Source: Volvariella volvacea V23
Taxonomy: Eukaryota > Basidiomycota > Agaricomycetes > Agaricales > Pluteaceae
Direction of reading: 5' to 3'
Assembly (NCBI GenBank): GCA_000349905.1
Contig: KB722737.1
Location: 1,737,335 to 1,801,334 of the forward strand
Length of the DNA stretch: 64,000 bases
Position numbers and translations under genes: made by a program. Below the pieces are notes generated by a model. It saw nothing but the letters and a program-made list of their open reading frames with translations, was not told where the DNA came from and did no database searches. Of the stretch, positions 59,464 through 64,000 are shown in pieces. How positions within the stretch are numbered: position 1 is the first letter of the stretch; the number at the start of each line of letters is the position of its first letter.

Positions 59464-59469
59464 CACGTG
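59464..59469. promoter_or_regulatory. E-box TTCACGTGAT upstream of AP-2 alpha
   Basis: CACGTG within the 8-bp palindrome TCACGTGA, 98 bp upstream of the APL3 start codon on the minus strand, in the 224-bp interval that also contains the 3' end of the helicase gene. Confidence 0.35.
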
Positions 59470-59589
59470 ATCCCGCATATTAGCAATGAGTGGGTCGAAT
59501 TAAACTCCAATGAGCGATGTGCTACAGTACAATATATGGTTTCTATGCAATGCAATTACCAACGGAAATTCATCCTGCAGTGCTAATCA

Positions 59590-62500
59590 TCAAATGTGGA
59601 ATCTACGGCTGGATGACAAACGACTCGGCGTGCCGGGACGTGAGTTGTATGCAGAACCGATTCCTGGCGTTGAGTAGCCAGACCAGGTCCCTCCAGGCAA
59701 TCTCAAAGATTGGAGTGATGGTGATACCATAGGTGTGGCAGGTCGAGAGTTTTGTCTTGACTGTGCAATTAGCCTTTCCTCGCTGTACCGGTTGAGGATT
59801 TGCACCACTTCGCTGGTGAGGCGGTCAAGTTCTCGGACTTCTACTTGTGACATTGTGTAATCCCTTCGGTCATCGTCGTCATCGAATTCCGACTCCTCTT
59901 CTCTAGGTAAGATCGGAACCGCCTGCGCTCCCCGGTGACGCCGGCTCATTGCAATGCCCTCAAACACACGGAGCATGCAAGCCTCCATTAGGGTCTTTAG
60001 GCGTTGTACATCGTCTAGGGCATCAAGATCTCCGGAAGTTCTTGGAACGATAGGGAGCCAATTATCGCATTCAAGCCATCGTTCAGTGACAACCAACTTG
60101 TAGGCGCCAAATAACATATATGTCATAGGATCAAGCCTAGTGGTCGTCACTAAGAACGTTTGCGCGTTGCCTGCCCCGGTCGACACATTTTGTCGCTTTT
60201 CGCTAAATGCGAACAGTTGTTTTTCGCCAATGGAATCCGCTTCTTTCTCGACCCGCTTCCGGTGGTTAACGCTTGAGGGATGGATGAACGTGACCTTGAG
60301 TTCTGTGAGTTTCAAGAGAATATTACGACGAGCAATTACGAACCTTATCCTGTGAAGTACGATAGGATTTCTCCCCGACACGAATGGCATACTTGGGTTG
60401 CGAAGCACTAGCAATAAGAGCAGCCAGCAGTGGCAATGAATCGCCGTTGACGTTAAGTTCTGGAGGTACTGCTAGCGATCTCCCGCCAGATGGATCGATT
60501 CGACCTCCTGCAGAGATACCAATGACGCCAGCATGGTACAGACTTTGTAGCAGATGATGCTTGATCTTCTGGATCATCAACAGAGTAGGCTTTGCTAGGA
60601 AATTGTCCATGCAAAACTTGTTGGCGCGTACATACTCTCCTGAGGACTGCAGTGCCCACCACGCATTATAGGCCTGTAGTGTTGCCAATGCGTCTGAGCG
60701 AAATTCTTGAGGAGTCCAAGAAACCTTCTTGGCTGCAGCCTCTTCTTTGAGATGCATAGGTGAAACGAAAGGATCTCTGTTTGTGAGAATAGCAGCTAAT
60801 GTGAGTGCCTGGTCTAGGCAACGGAAGAAACTTCCGTATAACACTAGACGCCCAACTTGAACCTCGACAGGGAGTTGGAGAAGGACACGGCCTAGTGATG
60901 TCAAATTTTTTTCGTGTCCAGTGCCCCAACCATCTGCAAACTCTTGATAGCAGCACTGACGCGTTCATGATGCGGTGCTTCTATCGTAGCCGCTAGCACC
61001 TCTTCTACACTCATGCCAGGGAAGTTAAGTGCCTTGACGTGCATGACTACGTTACTGAGGTCGACCCGCTTCATTTCAACTGTCTGGTAGGGGTGCAAGG
61101 AGGTCGCGTGAGATGTCCCTATAATTCCAAAGTATTCGCCAGGCCGATGACGTCCGGCGCGACCTGCTCTTTGGTTCAAATTGGATGAACCCACCCAAGC
61201 TGAAACGAGAGATGACATATGCCGCTCGGGATCGAACCTCTGCTCCTTGCTCCTGGCCGTATCGACGACGTAGACCACATCGGGAATTGTCACAGAGGTT
61301 TCAGCAATGTTTGTTGCAAGGATAATACGACGAACGCCAGGAAGCGGAGGCTCGAAGATGACCTGCTGTTCCGCGAGGGGAATCGTAGAATGAAGGAGGT
61401 GGATGGAGTACTTGGACTTGTCCAAAAAATCGACGCCAAGGGGACCCATTGGTTGCTGAAGTGCTCTTTGGGTGGCCGTGATTTCATCCCAACCTGGAAG
61501 GAAAACTAGTACATGTCCATCACCAGAGCGTTGAAGAACATGAGATATCGTAGCGGCAATAAGCGGGTAAGGCAACTCTGGGTCTTCTTCACGGTTGTCC
61601 ATGCTCTTGGCACCAGCAGGGGGGGCGATGTTCAAACTCGCAAGAGTATAAGGATCCAGCTCTCTACTCAGATATTTGGTGACCGAATCCTGTGCGAAGA
61701 TCCAATTGGTGATACCGTTGTGCAATGCAGGAACGAAGTCCTCCAAAAAGTTCTTTGCAACTGGATAAGAACGGCCAGGAATATCGATCACACCTGCTGG
61801 AGCACCATTCTCGTCCGGGAAATAATTCTGGAACAACGTGGGGTCGATGGTAGCGCTCATCAAGACAATCTTGAGCGACTTGCCTCTGACCTTGCGATCA
61901 GCAAGCAGGCGCTTGAGCACCACTAACAACAAATCCGTATCGACATCACGTTCGTGTACTTCGTCTACAACGACATGTGTCACGTCGTCCAGGTTATGGC
62001 GATCAGGGCCGTTCGCAGATAGTGCAGATTGGAGCTTCTTCAAGAGTATACCCGTCGTGCAGAAAGTGATAGAGCCATGCTCTTCGGGTAGCTTCGCTTC
62101 AAATCGAACCTGATAACCAATAGATTGACCTAAGTGCTCCCCCCTTTCCTTGGCAACCCTATCTGCAACACTTATGGCGGCGAGCCGCCTAGGTTGAGTA
62201 CATATGATGTTGCAATGCGCTCCTTCGCCTCTAAAAATGTAGTCGTCCAAGATTAGCTGCGGAATCTGCGTCGTCTTTCCAGAACCAGTAGCAGCCATGC
62301 ATATTGATACTTCGTGGTCACGGAAGTGAGCAAGTAAATCGTTTGCACGGCCATAAACTGGCAGTGCCATCCTTGCCGCTCGCATTTTTTCTAGGTTTGG
62401 ATTGGCAAGGTAATCCTCCCGGGCCTTCAAAAGCTGCTTCGACTTGCTGACGAGATACTCTGATGGTACTCGCCTGCGGTATCTGGGTCCAGTGGGAATC

Positions 62501-63748
62501 GTTGACAATGGCGCATCGCTTTGTGTGTTCTGAGTCGCAGGCCGATTTCGATAGAGCGTACTCCGTTTAATATCAGCACAAAGTATCCGAATGTCTTCAT
62601 TGAGAGCATCAGACATAGTGAATACCACCTTGGGAGCCATGCCTAAATCTGCACCCGTTTTTGCGGCCTCTACATAGTCCTTCCACAGCTGAGCATCACA
62701 GCTTTCCAAATACTGCGTAACGTCGAGATAGCACATGGTCTGTGCCGCCTTCTTTGTGCTTCCGGTCCCTAGCCCGATCCTTCGGTCATTGACAGTCATT
62801 ACGGCCTCCCATCCACTGCTCGGTTTGCGTACTTCGCGAAATGCAACCTCTGGCTTACCAAAACCGAACCGTCGACAATAGTAATCCATGAAGCTACGCG
62901 CCCGATCATAGGTCACAACGGTGGAGTCGGATAAAGTGACCTCTGTTTGATCTTGAGTAGTGGTTTTCAGCTTTTTGAGATTATCAAGCTGGGAGGGGGG
63001 GGGGCGTCACACGACAAGTTTCAACAAGGGTAAATGGACGGACACACCACGCCGAGGCCGTGTAATTGATACACTGCAGAAAGAGCTGCTAACTTTTCCG
63101 ATGTTTTCTTGTCTGAGCTGTCGCCAATTCCGATGACTGGTGGTTCGATTTCGATGGTTACAGTCGTCCTATACATAAACATCAATTCAGCTGACGCTTA
63201 GGACGCAGCCGCACCTACCGCCATATTTGCTGATGGGTGGACGAATCTTGAATGACACCCTCAACAAATTCATATGTTGGCGTCTTTCCGGTGGCATGCA
63301 TTGCAAAATTGCCGAGAGATGATTTTGGTGTATTTTCGTGGAGACTTTTGATTGGAATGGGAGAGGTGTTGTAGGTTTTCACTATATAAGCCTCGTCGCG
63401 CAACGGACCATCCAAAAGTTTACGAGGTGGATTGGGGCGTGCACTGGGGCGCCAACGCGGATTCCGGGATGAAGAAGGGGCCCCAAATGCGGTATGGTGG
63501 TGAGGAACATGATGAGCGAACGAGGGGTGGGTGGAACGCCCGCCTGAGCCACGGGGGGCGCGGAATGGTTGGTGGTGTGGGGAGTGCATTGGGGCGCGGT
63601 GCTTGGGAACAGAGGAAGGGTTGGAAGAGACCTGTTGGGCAAGCGCGCGCTTGACGCGATGGGGGTGCTGGCCAGGTGAGGTGAAGGTTTGTCGTGGGTC
63701 AAACTGGATGAGGGACCGCCTATGCCGCAGAGATCGAGCAAGGCTCAT
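59590..63748 (-). CDS. DExH-box RNA helicase with N-terminal dsRNA-binding domains (DHX9/DHX30-like)
   Basis: ATP-dependent RNA helicase of the DEAH/RHA family. The first ATG (63748) gives MSLARSLRHRRSLIQFDPRQ, Arg-rich and free of acidic residues in its first 16 residues, like a mitochondrial presequence. A disordered Pro/His/Ser stretch follows, then two dsRBD-like units: KTPTYEFVEG...IGIGDSSDKKTSEKLAALSA and FGFGKPEVAF...GLGTGSTKKAAQTMCYLD. The helicase core has motif I ATGSGKTTQIPQ (about 62267-62300), Ia TQPRRLAAISVADR, II DEVHERDVDTD, III SATIDPTLF, V TNIAETSVTIPDVVYVVDT and VI NQRAGRAGR. HA2 and OB-fold domains follow. The C-terminal tail is acidic then Ser/Arg-rich, ending SRRFHI. Length roughly 1,400 residues. 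Two dsRBDs before a DExH core is the DHX9/DHX30 arrangement; orthology is not certain. Confidence 0.9.
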
Positions 63749-63818
63749 GTGGTTGAATGAAAAGAAACCCCGTCACATTTATTTTCCGTTGTTACATACT
63801 GCTACTTGATTTCTCAAT
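63749..63818 (-). promoter_or_regulatory. 70-bp interval between JAC1 stop and helicase start
   Basis: Contains only tttttattttccg-like AT-rich sequence and no room for both a 3' UTR and a full promoter. The helicase promoter must overlap the JAC1 3' end, or the two are cotranscribed. Confidence 0.35.
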
Positions 63819-64000
63819 CTATGCCACGCCCAGACTCTCCAGTGCTGCCTCTGCTGCCCGGCCTATGCCCTCCAGATATCGCAGTCGTATGACCACCTCC
63901 TTTGCTTCACCCCATTTCTGCTCCTCCATCAGTCTTTCTATTTCACCTATCGTTTCTTGTATTTTAGCTGTGTCACATCAGTCTCATGTGTCCCATGCTT
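63819..64000 (-). CDS. JAC1: Jac1/HscB-type J-domain co-chaperone, C-terminal exon only
   Basis: Mitochondrial J-protein that delivers the Isu scaffold to Hsp70 in Fe-S cluster biogenesis. Only the last exon is in the window: coding 63967-63819, preceded by an acceptor acacag, 48 full codons. The text KIQETIGEIERLMEEQKWGE, AKEVVIRLRYLEGIGRAAEA matches the C-terminal three-helix bundle of HscB/Jac1 (W..A...VIRLRYL..I..A). The J domain with HPD lies outside. The stop is only 70 bp from the start codon of the downstream helicase on the same strand. Identification from this one domain is probable, not certain. Confidence 0.7.

Noticed and set aside
62990..63005. Run of G bases as a regulatory G-tract or frameshift site
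   Set aside because: It lies within the pyrimidine tract of a helicase intron on the minus strand, immediately before the acceptor.

Overview
This is a window of nuclear DNA from a filamentous basidiomycete, most likely an Agaricomycete. The evidence is about 20 densely packed protein genes on both strands, nearly all broken by many short introns (mostly about 45-70 nt, GT...AG), ordinary fungal housekeeping genes (RPS11, CDC9-type ligase I, HSP104, Vps13, elongase, AP-2 alpha), and two conserved proteins that I recognise only as fungal-type unknowns. I saw no rRNA, tRNA, CRISPR array, transposon or viral sequence. Species cannot be fixed from sequence alone. Two runs of exactly 100 N (21627-21726 and 47278-47377) are scaffold gaps of unknown true size.

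Layout. 1-7.4 kb: the 5' part of RPS11 (-), DNA ligase I (+), the mitochondrial pyruvate carrier subunit MPC1 (-), an unrecognised conserved protein (+) and IPP isomerase (-). 7.7-14.8 kb: the meiotic cohesin kleisin REC8 (-) and the chromosomal passenger scaffold INCENP (+), head to head over a 245-bp promoter. 15-23 kb: DCP2 decapping enzyme, PRPP synthetase and an Ime2/MAK-type kinase, all (+). 24-30 kb: an NDUFS6-like complex I subunit, HSP104 and an unrecognised protein, all (-). 30-38 kb: a NIPA-type Mg2+ transporter and a DENN-domain protein (+). 38-49.6 kb: VPS13 (-). 50-56 kb: a possible small membrane protein, a fatty acid elongase and a PH-C2-RasGAP (+). 56-64 kb: AP-2 alpha, a dsRNA-binding DExH helicase and the 3' end of a JAC1/HscB co-chaperone (-).

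The genes do not form one pathway. They are a housekeeping neighbourhood covering DNA replication and chromosome segregation (LIG1, REC8, INCENP), mitochondrial function (MPC1, NDUFS6, JAC1, possibly the helicase and a ligase isoform), lipid metabolism and transport (IDI1, ELO, VPS13), membrane traffic and signalling (DENN, AP-2, RasGAP, kinase), and RNA turnover and stress (DCP2, HSP104).

The most unusual signal is exon structure. Frame and protein conservation together demand extremely small internal exons: a single-nucleotide exon in the PRPP synthetase gene (T at 18978), a 6-nt exon in the NDUFS6-like gene (24275-24280), a 15-nt exon in the DENN gene and two 20-nt exons in MPC1, plus a 12-nt first coding exon in RPS11 and GC-AG introns in LIG1 and VPS13. 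A second theme is promoter sequence. The octamer GACGCGAC occurs next to a CACGTG E-box both upstream of LIG1 and between REC8 and INCENP, and CACGTG recurs in about seven promoter regions of the window.
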